Positions 12,300 through 22,213 of a DNA stretch of 64,000 nt are shown here, one piece after another. The notes beneath the pieces were generated by a model that had not been told where the DNA came from, did not search any database, and worked only from the letters and a program-made list of their open reading frames with translations. The stretch's first letter is position 1. The number at the start of each line of letters is the position of its first letter. This stretch comes from Bedellia somnulentella (lineage: Eukaryota > Arthropoda > Insecta > Lepidoptera > Bedelliidae), in NCBI GenBank assembly GCA_963576735.1, contig OY755177.1, positions 248,001 to 312,000 on the forward strand. Direction: 5' to 3'. A program made the translations under genes and the position numbers.

Positions 12300-12695
12300 A
12301 AGTTGTAATGACGTAAAAAAAGTGTGTTGATGAGTTTCTTACTAATTCCCTATCAACAAAACACCTTCCGATTCCGAAATAAACTTAGTATTAAGTTGCA
12401 ATTTGACGTTCAAAAAACAAAGATTTAACTCTTCATACATACATACATACATATACTCACGGCAATAAATCCCTAGAAGGGGTAGCCAGAGCTAAGGAAT
12501 TTAAAATTCCTTAGCCACTTTTGGAAAGTTGTGAGGGGAAAAGATGGTAAAATAAAGGTTGTTGGTGATGGGTCTCCAACTGCATCGCCCAAAAATCTCT
12601 TAAAAACCCCAACACCGTTAGTCGCCTCTTACGTACACCCACCGGAAAAATGACTTTTCACTTAGAAAGAAATGATTATTATTTTATTATTAAAA
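12300..12695 (+). mobile_element. 3' end of the 645-5150 LINE family, 5'-truncated
   Basis: Matches 4966-5150 closely: the stop-codon region, TTGACGAGTTTCTTAC-like words, ACACCTTCCGA and GACGTTCAAAAAACAAAG. The match starts almost at the ORF2 stop codon and is interrupted by a SINE A at about 12433-12652, after which the LINE tail resumes. Confidence 0.8.
12433..12652 (-). repeat. SINE A inserted in a LINE tail
   Basis: Reverse-strand copy with a (CATA)n start, running to CACCCACCGG and lacking the last 45 or so bases of the SINE 5' end. Flanked by the similar words ACTCTTCA and ACTTTTCA. Confidence 0.8.
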
Positions 12696-12953
12696 TAGTT
12701 ACATTATCGCTTCTTTTAAATTGTATCACTTAAACGCACCAATTCCGTAAGACACCTAAGCTTGTTCTTAAACAATTCTACTCATCTCAAATATTAGATC
12801 CTGGTAATAAATCGATGTTTCTTGAAACATTTTAAAGTGACACAATCTCCATTCCAACAACTAGTATGCTGGAACCATCTGGTTCCTAATAGTACAGTAG
12901 ATCACTATAACAAAATATACTTTATACTACATACTACTACTATAAACTACCAT

Positions 12954-13886
12954 ATATATATGTCGTAGGATGATTTGATGTTTAGGTTTTTTGCAAAAAA
13001 CCTAGGGATTTTGCAAAAATCCGGATAATTAGACAACGGTTATAATATTTTCTAATCTTACTAGGTTTTTTGCAAAAAAACTGGTTGGTTTAGTAAGATT
13101 GTACTTCTTTAGTGCTGATTGGCTGATTTCTGATTGCTCGCCTACACTTATTCTGATTGGTTCGTCATTATGGTATTAAGATATTATAGCTAGAGGTATA
13201 AAGGGTAAGAAACGACAATACTTATTTGATACTAGGAATTAAATATTTTTTTTACTCTTTTGTTGGAGTAAAATTACAATCACGTTCGGACATATTATAC
13301 ACAGATCAAGTTACCCCAAACTAAGTAACACTTGTATGATGGGATACTAACTCAGCGATATATTTAATATAATATAATACACATATGCTCATCCCATAAA
13401 TGTTGCTCTCAGCGGGTATCAAACCCGCAACCTCCAGACCGAAAAGCTAGTCACCTATCCATTCGGCCACGGACGTCTTCTAGGAACAATAAAGTAAGTA
13501 CGTTTTAAATTGTAGTATTGAGGTATTATAGCTAGAGTTATAAAGGGATACGACAATACTATTTTTATGCTTAGGAACTTTTTGTAACTAAAATTAAAAT
13601 AATAATCAAATTAAATGTAGGTAGGAACAATGAAGTAAGTACGTCTTAATTAACAACCAATCAGAGATGACGTGTTTATGAGGAACTGCAATCGACCAAT
13701 CAGTGAACAGTATTCATAAAAACTGACATTCGTTTCGGAGTCATACTAAACCAACTAGTTTTTTTGCAAAAATCCTAGTAAGATTAGAAAATATTATAAC
13801 CGTTGTCTAATTATCCGGATTTTTGCAAAATCCCTAGGTTTTTTGCAAAAAACCTAAACATCAAATCATCCTACGACATATATATA
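12954..13886. mobile_element. DNA element with about 145-bp inverted repeats
   Basis: Left arm about 12954-13100 and right arm about 13744-13886 are inverted copies, each starting ATATGTCGTAGG and carrying the palindrome GGTTTTTTGCAAAAAACC. Flanked by alternating TA, so the duplication is probably TA or a short TA run. No transposase is encoded; it is non-autonomous. The interior carries a SINE and a partial direct duplication (about 13169-13240 against 13515-13575). Confidence 0.8.
13288..13482 (-). repeat. SINE C with tRNA-like head, nested
   Basis: Read on the minus strand from 13482: GTGGCCGAATGGATAGG (box A-like) and GCGGGTTTGATACCCGC (box B and T-arm) form a tRNA-like head. The body includes AGTTAGTATCCCAT and GATCTGTGTATAATATG. 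The body recurs at 29424-29495. This is a SINE, not a tRNA gene. Confidence 0.65.
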
Positions 13887-13985
13887 GATACTGTGCTAAG
13901 TATTTATCAGTGAAAATCCGTATGATTAGCAAAATTGCTGCCACATAATAAGTTTCTAAGAGATTAGTAAATGTAGCTGTTAGCG

Positions 13986-14030
13986 ATGAGGCCGTGTCGC
14001 CGAGTATTGCTGTTGGTATTCACCGGGCGG
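13986..14030 (+). other. Speculative signal-peptide exon
   Basis: GC-rich island in AT-rich DNA. ATG at 13986 opens a 15-codon run with basic residues and then VLLLVF, followed by GTGTCG as a possible but weak donor in phase 0, the phase needed by the first recognised lipase exon at 43303. It could equally be a repeat remnant. Confidence 0.12.
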
Positions 14031-14157
14031 GTGTCGCCGGCGCTGGCCGGGTCAGCGCGTGTCAGGCATACCACTACCGCGACCTAATGGGAGAGTCTCA
14101 CTTATTGTGGACTATTATACTGTTTACTACAATTAGTCAAATTGCTGTTGTAATGAG

Positions 14158-14406
14158 ACATACATACATATGACATACACTCACGGCTATATATCCCTTG
14201 AAGGGGTAGCCAGAGCTAGGGAATTAGAAATTCCTCAGCCGCTTCTGGATGATGCGTGGAGAAAAGATGATGAAATAAAGGTTGTTGGTAATGGGTCTCC
14301 AACCGCAAAGCCCAAGATTCCCTAAAAAGCCCCAATACCGTTAGTCGCCTCTTACGTACACCCACCGGAAAAAATGGGGTAGTGCTATTTTAAGCCGACA
14401 CTACAC
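14158..14406 (-). repeat. SINE A, near full length
   Basis: Begins with CATACATA, ends GCCGACACTACAC. Reverse orientation, all body blocks present. Confidence 0.85.
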
Positions 14407-14803
14407 AGCTTTGTGTTTTGAGAGTTACAATTTATTTTAAAGACATAACTCGGTTCAGTTTATCACAGTTAAAATATAAATCAATCATTTTAACATAAGC
14501 AAATAATTAATCAGTATACAGATACTGATTAATTCGTTCTTTGGGTTAATCTTTCAAATCTATGGGTTCTACTAATCAGTAGTGTGCCGTTATGTTCATC
14601 CGGTTCAAATAATGTAATTGCATCAGTGGCAATAAACATTTCATAATAAAATGTGTGAACAAATCCATATGCATTATCAAATGTAATTGCATGATGTGTA
14701 AAAGTTTAATTAATTATGCAAACCAACTCCACTTCACATTACTTCTATGTACATGTTTGTAAGATGGTGCAAATATGTGCTGAATATTCACACCGTATTA
14801 GCT

Positions 14804-15030
14804 GTGTAGTGCCGGCTTAGAATGTCAATACCCCTTACTACCCACCGATTTCGTAAGAGGCGACTAAGGGTATTGGGCTTTTTAAGTGGTTTTTGGGCGA
14901 GTCGGTTGGAGACCCATCACCAACGCTACTGTATTTCTGCCATCTTATCCCTTATCAACTTCCAAACGTGACTGAGGAGTTTCTAGCTCTGAAGCTCTGG
15001 CTACCCCTTTTTGGGATTATTTAGGTAAAA
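14804..15030 (+). repeat. SINE A, diverged
   Basis: Starts GTGTAGTGCCGGCTTAG and carries GGTTGGAGACCC. The tail is lost where a LINE tail begins at 15039. Confidence 0.8.
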
Positions 15031-15038
15031 GAGAAAAT

Positions 15039-15185
15039 GTGATCAAAAAGGCAGGCGTCCGAAGTATGAAGAATAAAAGAGCATGTATGAAAAGATTAAT
15101 GAATGTTGAGCTCAGGAGGTTTTTCAGGATCGTACAAAAAAGTGATCGATAGTCTCTGCCTACCTAAGGAAATTTATGACGTCAG
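15039..15185 (+). mobile_element. LINE family L2, 3'-coding remnant
   Basis: Encodes, with frameshifts, the end of the L2 reverse transcriptase (GVRSMKNKRACMKRLM, then DRTK..R.IVSAY). It lacks the ATGT tail. Confidence 0.75.
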
Positions 15186-15211
15186 TAGATGTAGGCGTAG
15201 ATGATGTTGCC

Positions 15212-15456
15212 GTGTAGTGTCGGCTTAGAATAACACTACCCCTTTCTACCCGTGGGTGATCGTAAGAGGCAACTAAGGGTATAGGGGATTTTTAAAGTGG
15301 TTTTTGGGCGATGCGGTTGGAGACCCGTCACCAAAAACATTTATTATTACCATCTTTTCCCCAATTAACTTCCAAAAGTGGCTAAAGAATTTCTAATTCC
15401 AAAGCTCTGGCTACCCCTTTAAGGGATTTAGAGCCGTGAGTATATGTATGTATGTA
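15212..15456 (+). repeat. SINE A, full length
   Basis: From GTGTAGTGTCGGCTTAG to TATGTATGTATG. GTAGATGTAGGC occurs on both sides, about 15 bases before the GTGTAG start, so the true 5' end of the SINE may lie slightly upstream. Confidence 0.85.
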
Positions 15457-16417
15457 GATGTAGGCATTTTGAAAGTAAAAATCTCATTCTTTAAATCAAT
15501 CTACCGTTTGATTTGAAATTAGCATGACTGAAGACTATAAGAGAAATGACTATACGGTATGTTTATTTAGAACAATTATTCGCATCAATAGACACATCTA
15601 CATAAATATATATCCAGTGAGATCTGTTAAAGGAAAAATCAATCATTCGTCAATGCTGATAATAGCAATTGATCACTGTATTCAAATCATCGTGACCTCT
15701 GTCTACTCTACCGTTTTACACTTACCATATCCGTTTCGATTTCGTTTGACTGATTATGTGTGATTATGCGTCATGTATTGTACAGCCGATGTGGTTTCGA
15801 TGGCATAATTGTTATGTGTGTCTTAGGTGTAGATAATGTTGCTTAGTGACACACATATATTTGGTAAATTATTAATTGAAATGAAAAAGTATTACGAATA
15901 TGATAATTGCACAGCTAAAAAATCAATAATCAAATTGAAATGACATAGTGGAACTGGCAAAAATCAATCATTACTAGCAATTATTCTACCGTACCGTTGT
16001 ATTATATTATACCTAACAAAACATCAATTTCATATGAATAATATTTATATTGTATAATTAATCACTGATTAGACACGAATTTTCCTCGTTTCAAAGAAAA
16101 AAATTGCGTTTTTATGTAATATACTTATTAAGTCTCATTATTATTGCATTTAGAGTCCAATAACGTATTTAAATACAATATACGGTTGACTAACATATTT
16201 GGATCAAAACCGTTTATTCAATTTAGTTCGAACTGAAACCCCTGTTTTTACATGTTTTTACGGTGCTCCTAGGATCATAGTCTTAGTTTGATCGAGATAT
16301 ATTGGGTACTACTCGTCTAAGACAAGTCTCTCTGCCACCTCTCTCAGTACATACGACTTAGTACAATTTGATGAAACTTAGATGAATTTACGACTTAGTA
16401 CAATTTGTTATTATGTC
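15457..16417. other. Intergenic, nothing recognised
   Basis: AT-rich sequence without gene or repeat signatures that I can name. Confidence 0.35.
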
Positions 16418-16694
16418 TTAAGAGCTTATTCCATTTGCCTGAATTCAGAACGTCCGATAGCCACAGAATCTGAATTCAGACTAGTGGAATAACGTTCAGA
16501 ACGCTAGGCTTCCGATAAAGAGACAAATTTCGGCTCCTAGCTCACTACATTTTTTGTAGCTCCGTCTCAGGAAGGTGGAATAACGTTCAGACGATTTAGT
16601 CGCCTCGCGCCCGCCACAGCGAGAGGACGTGCCAAAATTTTTCATGCCTATGATTGAAATTACGTAAACAAAAAAAAAGATAATAAAAGTTTTA

Positions 16695-16809
16695 TAGCAG
16701 ATATACATATGCTCACGCCATTAATTCCAGGGGTAGTTAGGTAGGTAGGGGTTCCATTTCATAGGGGTAGGCGGATATGTATAATTATATTCTTACATAC
16801 GTATGTATA
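16695..16809 (-). repeat. LINE-tail minisatellite, left block
   Basis: Units of the type CTCACGCCATTAATTCC ... GGGGTAGGCGGATA, the reverse of the L2 LINE 3' end. Cut at 16814 by the Ginger-like element and resumed at 18617. Confidence 0.65.
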
Positions 16810-16813
16810 TATA

Positions 16814-18616
16814 TGTTACGGCTAATAGCCGAAGTGCGGCTGCACCTAGGTTTAGCCGGCTAAAACTAGGTGCGGCCAAGGGTGGTTGGCTAATCCTAGC
16901 TTTAGCCGGCTGATTTCGGCTACACCTAGTTTTATCCGTTGTCATATCGGCTAAAACTAGTTGTAGCCAAATCCCAGTGGCTAAAGTTGGTGTTAAAACT
17001 TTTGTTCCTAAGTAAAAATAAAAATCATTTTTTTGAACAATCATTGGTTTAATTAACATAAAAAACTGAAAATATAAATAACACAACATAAATTAAATAT
17101 TTTCTTCAAAAAAAACGTTCACTTTCAAGGCCTGTTGTATTAATGACTCTTTAGCACAGCTCCTGTTAGTATCTATTCCTTGTTCCTTTTTGCACAATTC
17201 ACACAGCTTGTTTTTATTTCCAGCGCAGAGGTCGCAATCTGTACTTTTTCCAGCTGTTTTTTATAACGTCACCTTCTGATTCATTTTCTTAATTAATGTC
17301 AGTATCGGTCTCATTCACAAATTTCTCAAAATCTTCCATATTTTGAATATACTCGATCACTTCCGCTTGGAGATTAGATGGCCTAAGGCCTACTTTTACA
17401 TCACAACCAGACATTGCCTGGTATGGCGACCTTTTGATTCCATGATGGTAAGCACTATTTTTCATGAGCTGCACGAATCTCAATCCCTCAGACCATTATT
17501 GGCAGTGCTCGTCAGCCATCCATGTCATGCGCATTTTTTCTACATCTTGATTGGCGCGTTAAACGCTACCCAGAGACTGACTGTGACGCGGTTTTCCGTG
17601 CACAATCTTTAGACCTGGCCACATCTGTGTCAAACTTTCCACAACTTCATTGGCAAATTCCCTGCCATTGTCTGATTGGAGTATTGACGGCGATCCAAAC
17701 GTACAGAATATATCAAAAAGTTTTTTTGATACTTCTTCCGCAGTTTTGTTGCAATGCATGCAAAGCATGTAGTTGAATAAATTTCGTAAGGTGATCCTGA
17801 TATACTAATATAAACCTGTATGAACCATCTGGCAACGGGTATTTAGTTCGTTTGATAAAATTGGTTTTACTACCAGGCCTTTTCCGGTTGATTTTTGTTT
17901 AATTTGACAAGGCTTGCACAAACGAAGATACAGAAGAATGACTTCCTGAGTAATATTAGCGTACTTTTTTTTTGTTTCTATAATCATTCTATTTCTTCCG
18001 CCGCGTCCGATACTCACGTGTATTTCGTGAAGAACATCGAAGATTTCTTCATTCTTGACGTAGTATTAGAGATAATCGGTATTTTCAACAGATCTTGATA
18101 CAGGTATTGTTAATTTTTTAACGTCACCAAAACAACACACATCGAATCGTTGTAGACGGCGATATTGTAACGTTGAACGTTATGCAGACATTTTCGCCTC
18201 TTTAACTTCTTCAATTAATTTAAAATACTGATCATTATTCAAGTAACTGACGTTATCTCCATGTTTATTAGCAAATAAGCACTGAAATTCCATTAAAAAA
18301 TTCCATTGACGACATCTTCATTAGCAGCCATTTAAATTTTGGTATTAACGAGAGAAAAAGTACGTATGATTTGCACGGTTTCACAGAGTCAAAAGACGAG
18401 TTTGGGAGCGAGCCTACCTACCTACGATTCACGATGGAACCAACTTTAGCCACTGGGATTTGGCTACAACTAGTTTTAGCCGATATGACAACGGATAAAA
18501 CTAGGTGTAGCCAAAATCAGCCGGCTAAAGCTAGGATTAGCCAAACACCCCTGGCTTCACCTAGTTTTAGCCGGCTAAACCTAGGTGCAGCCGCACTTCG
18601 GCTATTAGCCGTAACA
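16814..18616 (-). mobile_element. Ginger-like DNA transposon
   Basis: 1803 bp. Terminal inverted repeats of roughly 175 bp begin TGTTACGGCTAATAGCC and end with its complement; the target duplication is TATA (16810-16813 and 18617-18620). The terminal TGTTA fits the TGTNR rule and the 4-bp duplication fits the Ginger superfamily. The repeats are built of imperfect shorter units of the form AGCCGGCTAAA and ACTAGGTG. The interior carries a decayed integrase-type transposase on the minus strand. Confidence 0.8.
17289..18331 (-). pseudogene. Decayed integrase-type transposase (Ginger/KRBA2-like)
   Basis: Three minus-strand pieces in order. At about 18017-17805 is a zinc-binding-type segment with IGRGGRNRMI and LRLCKPCQIKQ. 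At 17768-17559 is the integrase core with KTAEEVSKKLFDIF and SDNGREFAN. At 17483-17289 is a downstream segment with HHGIKRSPYQAM. They lie in different frames with stops between, so the gene is dead. An upstream ATG near 18331 may mark the old start. The wording of the core resembles the KRBA2-like/Ginger integrases found in many animal genomes. These enzymes cut and join DNA ends using a DDE triad; the SDNG Asp is visible here. Confidence 0.7.
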
Positions 18617-18825
18617 TATATATTATATATATGTATATATACTCACGCTATTATTTCCGATTGGGGTAGGTAAATACGTTTTATCACATACATGCAAATT
18701 ATATTATATTATATATACTCACGCCATTACTTCCCATCGGAGGAGGCAGATACGTCTAATTACATACATACGCGCATATACTCACGCTTTTACTTCCGCT
18801 TGTGGTAAGCAGATAATTTTAATAT
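18617..18825 (-). repeat. LINE-tail minisatellite, middle block
   Basis: Three roughly 60-70-bp units, each with TATACTCACGC, TTACTTCC and GGTAGGCAGATA-like words. It continues the block broken at 16814. Confidence 0.65.
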
Positions 18826-19985
18826 TCATTCTATTCATTTTAACAATATTACATCGTATTTGAATTTTAAAACTAACTTAACATTAACTTAAAAACTAAA
18901 AAATATTAACAATTTCTATTACAATTTATAAGATAAAATAATATAAATATAAAATTGAGTAAGGATTGAAAAAGATAGAAATAACATGTCAAAAAAAATT
19001 ATAAAAAAGTCAAATTGAAATAAAAACATGTCAATTGCAAATATAAAAAAAATGGGCAATATAATACAAATCTAGCCAAAATTAATTAATATTCCTATCA
19101 CAACATTGAACACAATCATTATTAAATTATGGCTGATCTAGCTCTTTCAAATCGTATAAACATTTATTAATTAAATATTTTTTTAATTTGGATTTGAATG
19201 ATTTCGGACATTGAATTAACCTTATTTCATTGGGAATACTATTATAAATATTTACCGTCTGGAATCTAGGAGCATGTTCAACCACTTTAAGATGGGGAAT
19301 ACCTACACTGTCAAGACGAAACTCTTTTCTCCTGCGTGACTCTCTACACATTTTTTGCTCCTCTGTTTCAATAGCACCTAACTTTTCTCTAAAACTTGTA
19401 AGAAGAACAAATACGTACAGTGCGGGTACTGTTAAAATATTTAATTTAATGAAATACTCCTTGCAGGATTCTATTTGTTTTAATCGTAATATAATTCGTA
19501 CGGCCCTTTTCTGTAGTATGAATGCTTTCTGAATATTGTACCTAAAACTGTTACCCCAATATTTAATACTGTACTCGTATCTAAGTTTGGATTCAACTAG
19601 TGAAAAATAAATCATTTTTAAATATTTTAAATCAATGCTGTCTCTGAGAGTTCGCAGAGCATAGCATGCTGAACTGAGTGCATTTTCTACCGCCGTAAGT
19701 TCAGCTTTCCAGTTTAAATTTGAATCAATATAAACCCCCAGAAATTTTACAGTATTGACCAGCTCTATTTTAGCCTTATTTAAAGATAATTCTACACTTT
19801 CTGTATTTCTTGCTGTAGTTTTAAAAAGCATTGCGTAAGTTTTTGTTAAATTAAGAGTAAGATTATTATACTGAAACCAGCAATTGAATTCAAATAGTGC
19901 AGCATTTGCCTTAGTTTCCAGTGCAGATATATTGTCAGCTGTAATGATCGAGGTTGTGTCAATTGCATACATACATACTTAAACT
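18826..19985 (-). mobile_element. 5'-truncated LINE (Jockey/CR1 type)
   Basis: Minus strand, from the catalytic region of the reverse transcriptase through the C-terminus and an AT-rich 3' UTR to about 18826. It sits inside the LINE-tail array. Confidence 0.8.
19127..19972 (-). pseudogene. C-terminal reverse transcriptase fragment
   Basis: 281 codons open without a stop. Starts at a degraded catalytic box (YAIDTT where YADDTT is expected), then LNLTKT, VKFLGVYIDSNLNW, YGNS-like and LQKRAVRIILRLK. This is the palm end, thumb and C-terminal part of a Jockey/CR1-class reverse transcriptase. The endonuclease and finger domains are missing through 5' truncation, so it cannot act on its own. Confidence 0.85.
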
Positions 19986-20240
19986 CCCGCCATTTTTCCG
20001 TAAGGGGTAGGCAGATACGTATTGTTTCAAATATGCATACTTACACTCACGCCATCACTTCCCGTGGGGGTAGGCACAGGCGTATAATTACATACATGCA
20101 TACATATACTCACGCCATTATTTCCCATTGGGGTAAGCAAATACGTTCGATCACATATATGCATACTTATACTAACGCCATTACCTCTCATTGGGGTAGG
20201 CTGAAACTATCGATCGCCACTTCGTACGACTCCGGCAAAC
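19973..20240 (-). repeat. LINE-tail minisatellite, right block
   Basis: Four units of about 60 bp (ACTCACGCCAT, then TTCCCATTGGGGTAGG, then a CATACATGCATAC spacer). The last passes into L2 LINE coding remnant (ATCGATCGCCACTTCGTACG). Confidence 0.75.
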
Positions 20241-21066
20241 TTTTTAATAAATATGCTTTTATTTTTAAGTCATATAGGAGTTCCCGCCTATTTAATATTT
20301 TGTGTGAAATATGACGTAAAAATATTTGGAAAAGGTTGTGTACATGAATAGGATATATGTAAGTATAGTAGCGAAAGAGATATATAGACGCAATGTGTCG
20401 TCGTTTATTGAATGAGAGTGGGATAGTCCATAAGAGAGTTTGATAGAGAGCGTTTTAAAAAAAAGACGGGAGCAATTTCGTACGACCGCCCGCAAAAATC
20501 GCGCGCGCGAATGATTCAGAAACTGAAATCGGTGTAGTGGAATAACAAGCGTCTGTGGCCTTCTGCGGCAGTGACTGTGAAGGACCTCCGATTTCAGCAA
20601 CGATAAAAGTGTAATGGAATAAGCTCTTTAACTGTCTGCACGGTACAAACAATAGTATGTATGTAAGTAAATGATTTGAATTTGAGTTAAAATACTAATA
20701 CTTTTTGTGAACTTAAGCAATCTATCGATCTTTGTATTATACAAAGCGTCACAACTAAGAAGAGATAGTGAGAAATCTAACGAGACTAACACATACAGCA
20801 CACATTGACCTAGTGCCAGAATTACGCAATCACATATCGTATCGTCTTTCATTATATTATTGTAATTGACTTCATCGATTCGCTTAGGTTATTGTTTTAA
20901 TATTAGTTATTGCCTTACTGCCTTAGTGATCTGTACGCAGTTGACCGCGATTGCCAAACTAAGTACGCATTTTTTTGTAACAAAAACGGTTATTACATTT
21001 TAATGGCGTCCGCGAAATACTGACTACGAAAGATATTTGGACCGCGAGTATGGAAATGTCTAATTC

Positions 21067-21162
21067 AATACATACATACTCACGGTCTCACGGCTATAAA
21101 GCCGTAACCAGAGATTCGGAATAAGAAATTACTCAGTCGCTTTTGTAAGTTGTGTGGGGGTC
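21067..21162 (-). repeat. SINE A, 5'-truncated and decayed
   Basis: CATACATACTCACGG start, body words CAGTCGCTTTTG and GTGTGGGG. Only the tail half remains. Confidence 0.65.
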
Positions 21163-21840
21163 ATACTTTTGCTGCTCATCTCTAATAGTTTTCACCGAAC
21201 GACCCGCTCTCTGTCTTATTAAATAAAAATTAGAAGCATCTTCATTTAAAAAAAAGGAATACGAACATAAAATCCAAAAGATGTTGTGTTCACGTAAATT
21301 TTCTAAAACTAATTCGTCAAACAAGACGATAGAGGGACCAAGATCTCTGCAGGGCAAATTAAATCAATAAGTGGGCTGAGTCACCGAACGAATCAAGTGA
21401 GGTGAGGTCCAAAGCGCTTGCGACCTACAAATGAGTTGACGTAACACGGGCGAGGCTTCGAGCATGCGCAGTGTATTGTACGTTGAATGGGGTGGAATGT
21501 TCAGAAAGCTCCGTCCCTTAGAGGGTGTTGTAAGCTGAATTAAAAGGTTGAGCTATGAAACTTTAGATGGAAAACTGCATTTGAGGTACAAGGGGCCTTT
21601 AGTAACCTTTCTTTCTTGACTCACCTTGCTCCGATCACCTGTCTATAGTGTTATAATAGGATTAAATAAAGCAGAATCAGGGAAGGTTTTCACATAGAAA
21701 GAGATAATAGAAAGCTATACAAACTAATGTACGGTTTCTCCAGCCACTGCTCACCCTTAGGTTTCTTCGAAGGTCATAAGTTTCAGATGAGTGTTTTCAG
21801 AGCCTTATCATAACGAAAAAAGAAACACATAAACAAATAT

Positions 21841-22213
21841 ACCGTGATAGCCCAGTGGGTAGAACACTCGGTTATCGTGCAAACAACTAGTGTTCAAACC
21901 CTGGGTCGGGCCTACACCAATTTGTCTTTTCTAAAGACATATGTGTGGTTAATTTATCATGGTTGTTAACGGTGAGGGAAAACATCGTGAGGAAACCCAC
22001 ATAGCTGAGTTGTACTTAGTCATGTGACAGTGTATTCGTACAAAACGGCGATAGGCCTACCCCCTATCACGTGAGTACACTGTCCATGCAAAACGTGGGT
22101 ACTCTGAACACCAGGTGACAAAGTCACGTGATGTTCAGAAGTATTAGTACCTCTGCCAACCCCTTCGGGGATATGCGGCGTGAACGTTTATGTATGTATG
22201 TTATGTATGTATA
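21841..22213 (+). repeat. SINE B, full length, tRNA-headed
   Basis: tRNA-like head of about 70 nt: ACCGTGATAGCCCAGTGGGT (box A) and GTTCAAACCCTGGG (box B). The body contains GTCACGTGATGTTCAG and ends GCGTGAACGTTTATGTATG with an ATGT tail. This is the best reference copy of the family in the window. Confidence 0.85.

Larger units (their letters stand above)
16421..20627. mobile_element. Outer Harbinger-like inverted-repeat element holding nested insertions
   Basis: Ends are a perfect 14-bp inverted repeat, AGAGCTTATTCCAT at 16421 and ATGGAATAAGCTCT ending at 20627, flanked by TTA on both sides (16418-16420 and 20628-20630). A TTA duplication is typical of PIF/Harbinger elements. Subterminal words (GTGGAATAAC) recur near both ends. 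No transposase of its own is visible. The interior holds a LINE-tail array, a Ginger-like element and a truncated LINE. Confidence 0.6.
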
